Of a DNA stretch of 64,000 nt, positions 7,740-15,679 are shown piece by piece. Origin of the DNA: Brevibacillus ruminantium (lineage in GTDB: Bacteria > Bacillota > Bacilli > Brevibacillales > Brevibacillaceae); the NCBI RefSeq assembly GCF_023746555.1, contig NZ_CP098755.1, forward strand, positions 2,181,001 through 2,245,000, in the 5' to 3' direction. The position numbers and the translations under genes were made by a program. The notes under the pieces are model-generated. The model had not been told where the DNA came from and made no database searches. It saw nothing but the letters and a program-made list of their open reading frames with translations. Numbering within the stretch: position 1 is the first letter of the stretch; the number at the start of each line of letters is the position of its first letter.

Positions 7740-8996
7740 TCAAGAGACTGCTGGTGCAGGGTCTTTCGTTGCGGTATCGGGATTTGATTTCGAGGTTGCC
7801 TTCTTTACAAGCAAGTATTGAAAGAATCCGGCAATCATCAACAGAAGACCGATGATCGAGAACCAATAGGCACCGCCGATGTTTCGAAATGCCACGGCAC
7901 CGGTCGTAGGGTCGATTGTGCCGGTAATGCCCCAGTTTGCGCCGAAGACAGAAAAGTACCTCCCCCGGAATTCTTCGGGAGCGAGGACGGAAATCGCCTT
8001 TTGAATCTGCGGACCGTAGAGCATCTCGCCAATTGTAAAGATGGCTTCCGACACGACGAGCAGCCAGAAAAACGGAGCCCAGCCGTAGCCGAGGCCGACA
8101 CAGCCAAGCAGTAGATAGGCGAGCAGAATTACCCGCTGTGGAGGGAAGCGTTCAGCGAATTTCGCGATGACGATTTGACAGCAAACGACCAGGATTCCAT
8201 TAATCGTCAGCAAGGTGGCGAATACGGTCAAGAAGTCGTCAAACCGCGTACGCAAATGCTGTGGCAGGATGATCTCTACTTGTGAATACAAAAGAGAGAC
8301 AGGGATGGCTGCAAGCGTCATCCACAGGAGTGTGGTATGTTCGCGCAGCTTCAGCTTGGGTGCCGTTGGCTGTGAATGGCTCGCACTGGCCTGTTTGTCT
8401 TTGTTTGCAGTATCCCTCGGGAGCGTCTCTGGGATCTTCCAGATGATGAGCAGACAGTAGATAAACAAGGCGGCTGAGCAAATCGCAAAGGCAATACCGG
8501 GATTGATCTTGTACAAGGTCACACCAATCAGGGGACCGGCTGCGGCTCCGATATTCAGCGCAGTATGAAGCAGTGCAAATACCTCGCTTCGCTTTTCCTC
8601 TGGTACCACATCGGTCACCTGTGCACTGGCTGCCGGCCAGAACAAGGAGGCACCGATCCCGTTGAGAATCGTCAAGGCAGCAAAAGCGTACAGGGAATCC
8701 GCCCAAATATAACCGGCCATGGACACAGATTCGATCAGCAGGGCAGTCACCATCAAGGGTTTACGCCCATAACGGTCAGCGAGACCACCTGCGTACAGAC
8801 TGGAGACGATGCTTGTAAGAGGCTGAAGACTTGTAATCATCGCTGCAATCAATAAATTACCATCCATGCGATCATACAGGTAAAAAGCGAGAAAAGGACG
8901 AAGCATAAATCCGGCAAACGTCGTCAGGATGGTTCCGATAACGCGAATCCAAATCGTGGTATCGTAGCGCGAAAGAATCGTATGCAGCCAAGTCAT
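7740..8996 (-). CDS. MFS transporter
   Basis: This 418-residue protein begins MTWLHTILSRYDTTIW at 8996 with AGAGGAAT upstream; the longer open frame has no translation signal. About twelve hydrophobic segments are visible. The loop between helices 2 and 3 reads GGLADRYGRKP, the classic MFS motif A. A short hydrophilic loop between helices 6 and 7 (residues about 195-225) divides the halves. It is probably a drug or small-molecule exporter. It precedes bpsAB with an 84-bp gap and no visible terminator, so export of the polyketide product is possible but unproven. Confidence 0.85.
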   Translation of the reverse strand: MTWLHTILSRYDTTIWIRVIGTILTTFAGFMLRPFLAFYLYDRMDGNLLIAAMITSLQPLTSIVSSLYAGGLADRYGRKPLMVTALLIESVSMAGYIWADSLYAFAALTILNGIGASLFWPAASAQVTDVVPEEKRSEVFALLHTALNIGAAAGPLIGVTLYKINPGIAFAICSAALFIYCLLIIWKIPETLPRDTANKDKQASASHSQPTAPKLKLREHTTLLWMTLAAIPVSLLYSQVEIILPQHLRTRFDDFLTVFATLLTINGILVVCCQIVIAKFAERFPPQRVILLAYLLLGCVGLGYGWAPFFWLLVVSEAIFTIGEMLYGPQIQKAISVLAPEEFRGRYFSVFGANWGITGTIDPTTGAVAFRNIGGAYWFSIIGLLLMIAGFFQYLLVKKATSKSNPDTATKDPAPAVS

Positions 8997-9177
8997 GCAA
9001 CAAAATTCCTCTCTTTTGATCAAATTTATTTTTTTGTAAGGAATAGTATACGAGAGAGGAAACGGAAAAGAAAGAGGATTGTTTCGGTTGGAAAAATTCT
9101 GACTGGGCACATTTTGTCCAACTTTTAACTTGAAGTTCATAGGGCGCAAAGGTAAAATATTCCTATAATTGAGCTTA

Positions 9178-9218
9178 TAGACCTAAATTTCCACTTGTCA
9201 AATGGGGCTTTAGGTCTA
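9178..9218. promoter_or_regulatory. Large dyad upstream of the GGDEF gene
   Basis: Exact 10-bp arms TAGACCTAAA (9178-9187) and TTTAGGTCTA (9209-9218) enclose 21 bases that are themselves partly self-complementary (CCAxTTG/CAAxTGG). There is no T-run on either side, so an operator or a structured leader is more likely than a terminator. It does not resemble a c-di-GMP riboswitch. Confidence 0.5.
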
Positions 9219-9265
9219 AAAAACCAAAAAACGGAAGCGGTTGCAGAATTACCGGAGGGGATGTT

Positions 9266-9910
9266 GTGAATTCACGCTGGATCGGTTTGGCGGCGTCCTT
9301 TTTTGTGAGTGGAGTGTGGATGTCAGCTTATGGACTGCCGGAAAGTGAAGGAACGGCTGCTTTCGTCTTGACTGTAGCCATCGTTCAGACAGTGGCAGCC
9401 TATCGGGTAGGGCAGTATGTAGACAGATTAAGAAAATTGGCTTACCTGGACTCCCTCACAGGGGTTCTGGTCAATCGCCGTTTTTTTCAACGCATGGAGG
9501 AAGAGGTAGAGCGAGGACGTCGCCATCAATACCCGGTCACCCTCTTGTTTATTGATCTTGATAATTTCAAAGTGTTTAATGACACCTATGGCCATCTGGA
9601 AGGCGACAAGCTTCTCTGTGACTTTGCGCAATTGCTGCAGCACAGCGTCCGGGTTCAAGATCAGGTTGGGCGTTGGGGGGGTGAGGAGTTTGTCGTCTTG
9701 CTTCCTCATACGGAAACAGAGCAGGGGGCAATGGTAGGTGGGCGCATTCAGGCAAATGTAAGAGAGGCGTTTAAAGGTATCACCGTGAGCATGGGAGTAG
9801 CTACCTTTCCTCTCCATGCTGATTCCGCTACACAATTGGCGCTCAAAGCCGATACCTTGATGTATGAAGCAAAGAAACAGAAAGATTGTATGCTCGTTGC
9901 GTCCAAATAA
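9266..9910 (+). CDS. Membrane-anchored GGDEF diguanylate cyclase
   Basis: The 214-residue protein starts at GTG 9266 behind GGAGGGG. Two hydrophobic segments (residues about 5-20 and 30-46) anchor it in the membrane with almost no extracellular sensor. The GGDEF domain follows: DSLTGVLVNRRFF, the metal-binding FIDLDNFKVFND, and the active site GGEEF. The product-inhibition I-site RVQD lies exactly five residues before GGEEF. All catalytic positions are present, so it should make cyclic di-GMP from two GTP. It is monocistronic and followed by a terminator. Confidence 0.92.
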   Translation: MNSRWIGLAASFFVSGVWMSAYGLPESEGTAAFVLTVAIVQTVAAYRVGQYVDRLRKLAYLDSLTGVLVNRRFFQRMEEEVERGRRHQYPVTLLFIDLDNFKVFNDTYGHLEGDKLLCDFAQLLQHSVRVQDQVGRWGGEEFVVLLPHTETEQGAMVGGRIQANVREAFKGITVSMGVATFPLHADSATQLALKADTLMYEAKKQKDCMLVASK

Positions 9911-9933
9911 AGAAATGTGAAGTTGGCAACACT

Positions 9934-9970
9934 ATCACTCGTACCCTTTTGAGGACGAGTGATTTTTATT
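9934..9970 (+). terminator. Rho-independent terminator
   Basis: A 9-bp perfect stem, ATCACTCGT (9934-9942) with ACGAGTGAT (9955-9963), is followed by a T-run. It ends the GGDEF transcript. Confidence 0.88.
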
Positions 9971-9981
9971 TGTCACCCGCC

Positions 9982-10020
9982 TTTACAAAAACTTAACATT
10001 ATCTTAAAGAAAAAAATACA
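9982..10020 (+). promoter_or_regulatory. PhoP box (tandem TTNACA repeats)
   Basis: Hexamers TTTACA (9982), TTAACA (9993) and TTAAAG (10004) recur every 11 bp, with a weaker fourth, AATACA, at 10015. Direct TT(A/T/C)ACA repeats with about 5-bp spacers are the known binding site of the phosphate-starvation regulator PhoP in Bacillus. They lie upstream of a phosphate transporter operon. Confidence 0.6.
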
Positions 10021-10040
10021 CATTTGTCCTTGTTTTTAAA

Positions 10041-10069
10041 TTTACCTCAACAAAGTTGTTCGATATAAT
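10041..10069 (+). promoter_or_regulatory. Sigma-A-type promoter of the DUF47-pit operon
   Basis: TTTACC (10041) and a perfect TATAAT (10064) are 17 bp apart. They lie 41 bp before the DUF47 start and just downstream of the PhoP-like repeats. Confidence 0.6.
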
Positions 10070-10109
10070 CGGTGAGGCGTGATTTATTCAAAGGAGTGAC
10101 CACATTCTC

Positions 10110-10727
10110 ATGTTAAAAAGCAAAAAGCATATCTTCTTTGACTTGTTTGAACAGCAGATTGCCAATGTCCACAAAGGAACGCATTTATTTTATGAGATGA
10201 TCGGCAATTATCAGGACCTGGAAACAAAAGTGAAAGAGATCAAATCTGTGGAGAAAGAAGGGGACGATATTGTTCGCCGCATAATGAACGAATTGAACTC
10301 TACTTTCATCACTCCGCTTGAGAGAGAAGACATCCACCAGTTGGCTCATACCATGGACTCCATGATTGACTATATTGACGGGGTAGCAGACCGGATGTAT
10401 TTGTACCAGGTTCGTCAGCCTGATCCGCGTGTGCTTGCGCAAGCGAATATTCTGGTGAAATGTTCGGCAAAATTGATCGAATTGATTCGCACCTTGCGCA
10501 AACTGGATCACCATGTTGTGGCCAAATACGCTGCAGAGATCAAAGAGCTGGAGCATGAATCCGACTCCAACTACCGGAAAATGGTATCTGATCTCTTGAA
10601 TGCACCTGACGCCGATCCGATTGAAGCGATCAAGCTGAAGGAAATCTACGACAAGCTGGAAGACTGTGCTGACTTTGCCGAAGACGTATCCAACCTCGTA
10701 GAAGGGATCGTGCTGAAGAATGCCTAG
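10110..10727 (+). CDS. DUF47/PhoU-like Pit accessory protein
   Basis: This 205-residue, almost wholly helical cytoplasmic protein belongs to the YkaA/DUF47 family, which shares the PhoU fold. The repeated E/D-rich helices EKEGDDIVRRI and ELEHESDSNYRKM are the metal-binding segments of that family. These proteins are nearly always encoded directly before a Pit transporter and modulate it. The last 8 bases overlap the pit start, implying translational coupling. Confidence 0.9.
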   Translation: MLKSKKHIFFDLFEQQIANVHKGTHLFYEMIGNYQDLETKVKEIKSVEKEGDDIVRRIMNELNSTFITPLEREDIHQLAHTMDSMIDYIDGVADRMYLYQVRQPDPRVLAQANILVKCSAKLIELIRTLRKLDHHVVAKYAAEIKELEHESDSNYRKMVSDLLNAPDADPIEAIKLKEIYDKLEDCADFAEDVSNLVEGIVLKNA

Positions 10728-11739
10728 TTTTTCCCCGGATTTGGTTATTATGATCCTGGTCGTGATCTTGGCGCTCAGTTTTGACTTTATCAACGGGTTC
10801 CATGACACTGCAAATGCGATCGCGACCTCTGTATCTACACGCGCACTGAGTCCGCGTACGGCTATTCTTATTGCCTCCATCCTGAACCTCATCGGTGCGC
10901 TCACCTATACGGGAGTAGCAAAAACAATCGGGGGGTCGATTGCTGACCCGTTCAAGCTGGAAAACGGACTGGTCGTTGTTTTGGCTGCCTTGACATCCGC
11001 GATTCTCTGGAATCTGATTACCTGGTGGTTTGGTATTCCCAGCTCCTCCTCCCATGCGTTGATTGGCGGTATCGCAGGGGCAGTTGTGGGTGCCGCGGGA
11101 GTCGGTTCCATCAATATGGCTGGTTTTTTAAGCATTGTACAAGCCTTGATCTTCTCACCTTTGATCGCGTTTGTCGTCGGTTTTACTGTGATCAAGATTG
11201 TCTCTTCCATTGTAGCCAATATGGCATATCATCCGACGAACAAAGGGTTTCGCATGCTGCAAGTGGTAGCTGCCTCCTGGCAATCCTTTAGCCACGGTGC
11301 CAACGATGCGCAGAAGACCATGGGGATCATCACGTTCGCCTTGATTTCCGGGGGCTTCATGCAGACAGAAAACGGTGATTTTTCGATTCCACTCTGGGTA
11401 AAATTTTCGGCCGCTCTGGCGATGGCGCTGGGTACCTCTTTTGGAGGCTGGCGGATTATCAAGACCATGGGTGGAAAAATCATGAAAATCAAACCGATTA
11501 GCGGTTTTTCAGCAGACCTTTCATCCGCTATGATTATTACGATTTTTACCGCTTTAAAATTACCGGTCAGTACGACACACGTCATTACTTCTTCGATTCT
11601 GGGGGTAGGTGCATCCACCAAGTTCTCAGCCGTAAAATGGGGGCTGGCTGGTCGGATTCTGGTCACCTGGGTTATTACCTTGCCAGCCACAGGGCTGCTA
11701 GCCGCCGCGTGTTACGTGGTGTATGACGTGTTCTTATAA
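10720..11739 (+). CDS. pit: Low-affinity inorganic phosphate transporter, Pit family
   Basis: A 339-residue membrane protein with about ten hydrophobic segments. The duplicated PHO4 signatures are present: DFINGFHDTANAIATSVSTR near the N-terminus and SFSHGANDAQKTMGI in the second half. It co-transports metal-phosphate with protons. Together with the DUF47 gene and the upstream PhoP-like repeats it forms a phosphate-uptake unit. Confidence 0.93.
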   Translation: MPSFSPDLVIMILVVILALSFDFINGFHDTANAIATSVSTRALSPRTAILIASILNLIGALTYTGVAKTIGGSIADPFKLENGLVVVLAALTSAILWNLITWWFGIPSSSSHALIGGIAGAVVGAAGVGSINMAGFLSIVQALIFSPLIAFVVGFTVIKIVSSIVANMAYHPTNKGFRMLQVVAASWQSFSHGANDAQKTMGIITFALISGGFMQTENGDFSIPLWVKFSAALAMALGTSFGGWRIIKTMGGKIMKIKPISGFSADLSSAMIITIFTALKLPVSTTHVITSSILGVGASTKFSAVKWGLAGRILVTWVITLPATGLLAAACYVVYDVFL

Positions 11740-11747
11740 GCAAGCTG

Positions 11748-11783
11748 ACGCCTTTTTTCCGTCCGGGGAAGAGGCGTTTTTTC
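11748..11783 (+). terminator. Rho-independent terminator
   Basis: A 13-bp stem with some G-U pairs and a GTCC loop is followed by six T. It closes the DUF47-pit operon. Confidence 0.85.
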
Positions 11784-11791
11784 ATTTTCAT

Positions 11792-12031
11792 TTACGAACT
11801 GCGTGTCAAAGCGGCCCAAAACCCCAGTTTGGGCTTGATCATCACCATCCGGATCGATGTTCGCGGGATATAGGCCAATGCCTTGTCAGGGAGCTCCAGT
11901 AAAATTCCTTCGTCGCTGTAATCGTACAGGCGCCCTTCTTCAAAGTCAGGGTAACCGGATGCCAACATAGACGGCGCATAATGTACGCGGATGTCGCGAT
12001 CCAGGTACTCCTCTAAAATTCCTGTCTGCAT
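11792..12031 (-). CDS. Small beta-rich protein of unknown function
   Basis: A 79-residue protein with a good ribosome site (AGGAGGG) before ATG 12031. The alternation of short hydrophobic strands and turns (DIRVHYA, GRLYDYSDEGILLEL, LAYIPRTSIRMVMI) suggests a small five-strand barrel like SH3 or Sm folds. The segment YDYSDEGILLEL followed by IPRTSI recalls LSm proteins. This is a fold impression from pattern only. It stands alone between two terminators. Confidence 0.6.
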   Translation of the reverse strand: MQTGILEEYLDRDIRVHYAPSMLASGYPDFEEGRLYDYSDEGILLELPDKALAYIPRTSIRMVMIKPKLGFWAALTRSS

Positions 12032-12108
12032 GAAAAGTACCCTCCTCTTTTTCTATTTCTAACAGTTTATCCACCTTTTCGACAATTCAGACGGTGGGAG
12101 AAAAAAGA

Positions 12109-12140
12109 AAAAACCACCGCTTAGAAAAGAAGTGGTTTTT
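12109..12140 (-). terminator. Rho-independent terminator of lgt
   Basis: A stem of AAAAACCAC (12109-12117) and GTGGTTTTT (12132-12140), with A and T runs on both sides. It lies 14 bases after the lgt stop on the minus strand. Confidence 0.75.
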
Positions 12141-12154
12141 CGCTTTAGTTGTGA

Positions 12155-12952
12155 TTAGTCCACTGAGTTTTGTGAATGGCTGGAAAGCTTGCTTTTTCTC
12201 GCGTAGACGAGGAGCAAAATCACACCGACAGCGATCAGTGAGAGGCTCACCAATTGAGCGACACGCAAGGTACCCCCAATTAAGAGACTGTCCGTTCGCA
12301 TTCCTTCAATAAAGAAACGGCCCAGCGAATAAAGAATCAGGTAACTGAAGAGCACTTGGCCGTCAAAGCGTTTGAAACGGTACAGCATGGCCATCAACAG
12401 TCCAAAAACAAGCAGATTCCACATGGATTCATACAAGAACGTGGGGTGGTAATACTGACCATTGATGTACATTTGATCACGGATAAAGGCGGGAAAATTC
12501 ATCATGAATTCTTCTGTCGCCGGTCCGCCGTGCGCTTCCTGATTGATAAAGTTGCCCCACCGGCCGATCGCCTGACCCAAAATGACGCTCGGAATCATCG
12601 CATCTCCCAGAAGTAAAAACGGAAGCTTGTGTTTTCGAACATAGTAGTAACCTGCCAGGACACCGCCAATCAGTCCGCCGTGGATGGCGAGTCCGCCATG
12701 CCACACGTAAAAAACACTGAGTAGATCGTCCTTGTACTGATTCCACTCAAATATGACGTAGTAAGCCCGGGCACAAATAATCGCAGCGGGGATGATAAGA
12801 ACGACCATATTCAAGACGTGATCAGGGTCGATACCAGCTCGCTTGGCGTTATATCGGGCAAGATAGGTTCCCAGAAAAAACGCAAACCCCATGATAATTC
12901 CGTACCAGTGCACCTGGATGGGGCCGAGTGTAAATGCGACTGAATCGATCAA
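12155..12952 (-). CDS. lgt: Prolipoprotein diacylglyceryl transferase
   Basis: A 265-residue polytopic membrane protein. It carries the Lgt signature GQAIGRWGNFINQEAHGG with the essential Arg and Asn, the preceding HGGLAIHGG motif, and the C-terminal GRFFIEGMRTD. It transfers diacylglycerol from phosphatidylglycerol to the lipobox Cys of prolipoproteins, such as the VanY-like and GerC proteins of this window. Good length match to the family. A terminator follows. Confidence 0.96.
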   Translation of the reverse strand: MIDSVAFTLGPIQVHWYGIIMGFAFFLGTYLARYNAKRAGIDPDHVLNMVVLIIPAAIICARAYYVIFEWNQYKDDLLSVFYVWHGGLAIHGGLIGGVLAGYYYVRKHKLPFLLLGDAMIPSVILGQAIGRWGNFINQEAHGGPATEEFMMNFPAFIRDQMYINGQYYHPTFLYESMWNLLVFGLLMAMLYRFKRFDGQVLFSYLILYSLGRFFIEGMRTDSLLIGGTLRVAQLVSLSLIAVGVILLLVYARKSKLSSHSQNSVD

Positions 12953-13059
12953 GCTTTATTCCTCCTTGCCTCCAAGCATCTGAGCACAAGTATAGCATAG
13001 ATGATCCCGTCAATTCCAATTTAAGATCGGGCGAAGATTGCACACATGCCGATCAAACG

Positions 13060-13965
13060 TTACTTCTTTTTCTGCAGGAATAAGAGGATAGAATCAAGGG
13101 AAGCGCGTCGGTTCGGATCATGTACCGCTTGAAAGAGATCCCCCTTTTGCTTCAACCTGGATGGAAGCGTATGAACCGTAAAGTCAGTGGGATGAATATG
13201 CGGTAGTTCCTCCCAGAGCAGCGGTGCGGAAACGGTTGCTTCTTTCCGCGCTCGTGTGGAGTAGGGGGCAGTTAGTGTTTTCCCCCGCCAGGGCTGTAGA
13301 TAATCGATGTAGAGCTTGGTTCCTCTGTTCTTGACCAGGCGCTCCAATGTAATCAGGTCAGGGCGCTTTTCGGCCAAATAGGTAGCGAGAAAATGTCCCA
13401 CGGAACGGGTCTCTTCAAAGGTATACCGCTTCTCGATCGGTATGTACAGCTGCAGACCGGTTGCACCCGAGGTTTTCGGGACAACAGGCAATTGCAACTC
13501 GTCAAGCAGCTCCTTTAATAGCAGAGCGGTCTCCACTACAGGCTCGAAGTCAGGGGTAGACGGGTCCAGATCAAAAACCAGCTCCGTCGGTGTTTCATCC
13601 TGGGCCAAATGAAAGGAGACATGCCACTCCAGGGCCGCCTGATTGGCCATCCAGACCATTGTTGCCACGTCGTTGCAAAGCGGAAATACTGTATTTTCCC
13701 AGCGCTTGGATGCAATCCAGTCCGGTGCATAATCCGGTAGATTTTTTTGATAGAAATGTTTGTCGCCAATGCCGTGCGGGTAGCGAATCACCGTTAACAA
13801 GCGATCCTTTGTATAAGCCAGAAAAGGAGTGGCCACATCCAGCAAATACCGAATATAATCCCACTTTGTCACATTTGCCTCGGGCCACAGCATTTTGGAT
13901 GGGTTAGTGATGGTGAGTTCTTTGCCTTCGACAGTCACGGTGAGATCGGTCGCTAAGGTAGGCAA
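13060..13965 (-). CDS. ligD: LigD-type DNA polymerase/primase domain protein (NHEJ)
   Basis: This 301-residue stand-alone protein matches the LigD polymerase (archaeo-eukaryotic primase-like) domain. It starts GKELTITNPSKMLWPEANVTK, has the catalytic acidic pair in FDLDPST, and the KTSGATGLQLYIP nucleotide-binding strand. It starts at TTG 13965 behind AGAGGTGA. The domain fills gaps with ribo- or deoxynucleotides at double-strand breaks. In most Bacilli it is fused to the ligase; here the ligase is a separate gene 4.5 kb away, with Ku beyond. It is divergent from the germination operon and may share an overlapping sigma-G-like control region. Confidence 0.92.
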   Translation of the reverse strand: MPTLATDLTVTVEGKELTITNPSKMLWPEANVTKWDYIRYLLDVATPFLAYTKDRLLTVIRYPHGIGDKHFYQKNLPDYAPDWIASKRWENTVFPLCNDVATMVWMANQAALEWHVSFHLAQDETPTELVFDLDPSTPDFEPVVETALLLKELLDELQLPVVPKTSGATGLQLYIPIEKRYTFEETRSVGHFLATYLAEKRPDLITLERLVKNRGTKLYIDYLQPWRGKTLTAPYSTRARKEATVSAPLLWEELPHIHPTDFTVHTLPSRLKQKGDLFQAVHDPNRRASLDSILLFLQKKK

Positions 13966-14022
13966 GCTGGGGTCACCTCTTTCTCATAAGGATGCTGCCA
14001 CTACTTTTCCCAGATGACCAAA

Positions 14023-14052
14023 TGCTATGCGGCTGGGGACCCTGCATATTTT
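14023..14052 (-). promoter_or_regulatory. Possible divergent sigma-G-like promoter for the LigD polymerase gene
   Basis: Read on the minus strand, AAAATA and CATAGCA are spaced 17 bp, a partial match to the sigma-G consensus (TGAATA / CATACTA). It overlaps the -35 of the germination operon promoter. The match is weaker than the one on the plus strand. Confidence 0.35.
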
Positions 14053-14073
14053 GGAAAGGCAGTCCGCATAATA
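14043..14073 (+). promoter_or_regulatory. Sigma-G-type promoter of the germination operon
   Basis: TGCATA (14043-14048), an 18-bp spacer and CATAATA (14067-14073) match the forespore sigma-G consensus TGAATA / CATACTA at 5 of 6 and 6 of 7 positions. The start codon is 29 bases downstream. GerA-family operons are known sigma-G targets, so context and sequence agree. Confidence 0.65.
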
Positions 14074-14102
14074 GGGGTAGCTTTCCAATAGTTGGTGATG
14101 AG

Positions 14103-15650
14103 ATGAAATTTACGCGAAGAACAAAGTCGGAACAGAAGCTGGAGGAACTAAACGAAAAGAGTTTGTCTGAGCTGGAGTCTTTTTTTATTCGCCCGGCACT
14201 GAGAGAGAACATTGAAATCATCAAAAGTATGTTTCAGGACTGCTCAGACTTTGTCGTGCGGGAATTTCAACTGCAGGACAGTGTTCGTGCATGTGCCATT
14301 TTTGTTGACGGTCTGATTGACACGAAAGAAGTAAATGCTGCCTTAAGAGCACTGATGATCCTGGAAGGCGGCGAAGAGAAAGTCGAGGTCATCGAAAGTG
14401 AGATCCTTCCTGTTTCCCAGACGAATAAAGTAGAGAATTACAAGGATCTGCTCGAGGCCGTCCTCTCCGGCGATACAGGTGTACTGGTCGATGGAAACAG
14501 CACGGCGCTCTGTCTCGGAATCCGCGGGGCCGAGAAACGCTCCGTCAATGAGCCCGAAGGAGAGGCAGTCGTCCGGGGCCCGCGAGAGGGCTTTATTGAA
14601 AATATCCGGACCAATACGTCTCTCCTGCGCAGAAGGCTGAAAACTCCGAAGTTAAAAATGAAGTCAGTAGTGGTGGGGAAAGAGAGCAATACCAACCTCG
14701 TCGTTGCCTATCTGGACGGGATTGTCGATCCGGTTTTAAAAGATGAAGTTCTGACCAAGGTGGAAAATATTGACATCGACGCTATCCTGGAGTCTGGCTA
14801 CGTCGAAGAGCTGATTCAGGACAACCTGTACTCCCCTTTTCCGCAGGTGCAGTATTCCGAGCGGCCTGATACCGTGGCGGCCGCTTTGCTGGAAGGGCGG
14901 GTCGCCATTTTTGTGGACGGCACTCCGATGGTCTTGATCGTCCCTGTTACGTTCTGGATGATGCTGCAAGCCAATGAGGATTATTATGAACGGTTTCAGA
15001 TGGCCACGCTGATACGCTGGCTGCGCTACATCTTTCTGGTCGTCTCGCTAATCACTCCGGCTCTCTACGTGGCGGTTACCACCTTTCATCCGGAAATGCT
15101 GCCGACGACCTTGCTGTTAAGCATAGCGGCGGCTCGTGAAGCCATTCCCTTCCCTGCCATCGTGGAGGCGCTGATCATGGAGATATCCTTCGAGGCGCTG
15201 CGTGAGGCGGGAATCCGGTTGCCCAAAACAGTTGGTCAAGCGGTCAGTATTCTGGGAGCGCTGGTGGTCGGTCAGGCTGCCGTTCAAGCAGGGATTGTGT
15301 CTGCTCCGATGGTTATCGTGGTTTCCATCACGGGCATCGCCTCTTTTACCTTGCCGCACTACAATGCATCGATCTCCTTGCGCATGCTCCGATTCCCGCT
15401 GATGTTTGCCGCTGCATTTCTCGGCATCTACGGCATCCTGATCGGGTTCGTCATTATTATGGGGCATATGGCCAATCTCCGCTCGTTCGGTGTTCCTTAT
15501 CTTTCGCCATTGGCACCGATGTCTGTTCGCGACTTCAAGGATGTGCTGATTCGCGCTCCCTGGACAGACCTGAAGGAACGCCCTGGCTTTCTAGGCTCGC
15601 AGGATGAATTACGTATGAGCACAAGTACAAACGATCGATCCAAATCGTAA
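14103..15650 (+). CDS. Spore germinant receptor A subunit (GerA/GerKA family)
   Basis: A 515-residue protein starting MKFTRRTKSEQ at 14103, preceded by GGTGATGAG; an upstream ATG in frame lies in the promoter region. It has a large soluble N-terminal domain (to about residue 275), a membrane domain of several helices (about 290-440) with the family motif AAAREAIPFPAIVEALIME, and a C-terminal tail with PYLSPLAP. The A subunit sits in the inner spore membrane and forms the germinant-gated ion channel with the B and C subunits. First gene of a four-receptor-gene operon. Confidence 0.95.
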   Translation: MKFTRRTKSEQKLEELNEKSLSELESFFIRPALRENIEIIKSMFQDCSDFVVREFQLQDSVRACAIFVDGLIDTKEVNAALRALMILEGGEEKVEVIESEILPVSQTNKVENYKDLLEAVLSGDTGVLVDGNSTALCLGIRGAEKRSVNEPEGEAVVRGPREGFIENIRTNTSLLRRRLKTPKLKMKSVVVGKESNTNLVVAYLDGIVDPVLKDEVLTKVENIDIDAILESGYVEELIQDNLYSPFPQVQYSERPDTVAAALLEGRVAIFVDGTPMVLIVPVTFWMMLQANEDYYERFQMATLIRWLRYIFLVVSLITPALYVAVTTFHPEMLPTTLLLSIAAAREAIPFPAIVEALIMEISFEALREAGIRLPKTVGQAVSILGALVVGQAAVQAGIVSAPMVIVVSITGIASFTLPHYNASISLRMLRFPLMFAAAFLGIYGILIGFVIIMGHMANLRSFGVPYLSPLAPMSVRDFKDVLIRAPWTDLKERPGFLGSQDELRMSTSTNDRSKS

Positions 15651-15679
15651 CATTCGGTATACGCAGGAGGAGAGACAAA

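Noticed and set aside
9195..9222. Promoter-like TTGTCA-N16-TAAAAA within the dyad before the GGDEF gene
   Set aside because: Both hexamers are poor and the spacing short; not enough to call a promoter.
13992..14102. Upstream 37-codon extension of the germinant receptor A subunit
   Set aside because: It would place the start codon within the sigma-G-like promoter and has no ribosome site; the family begins near MKFTRRTK.
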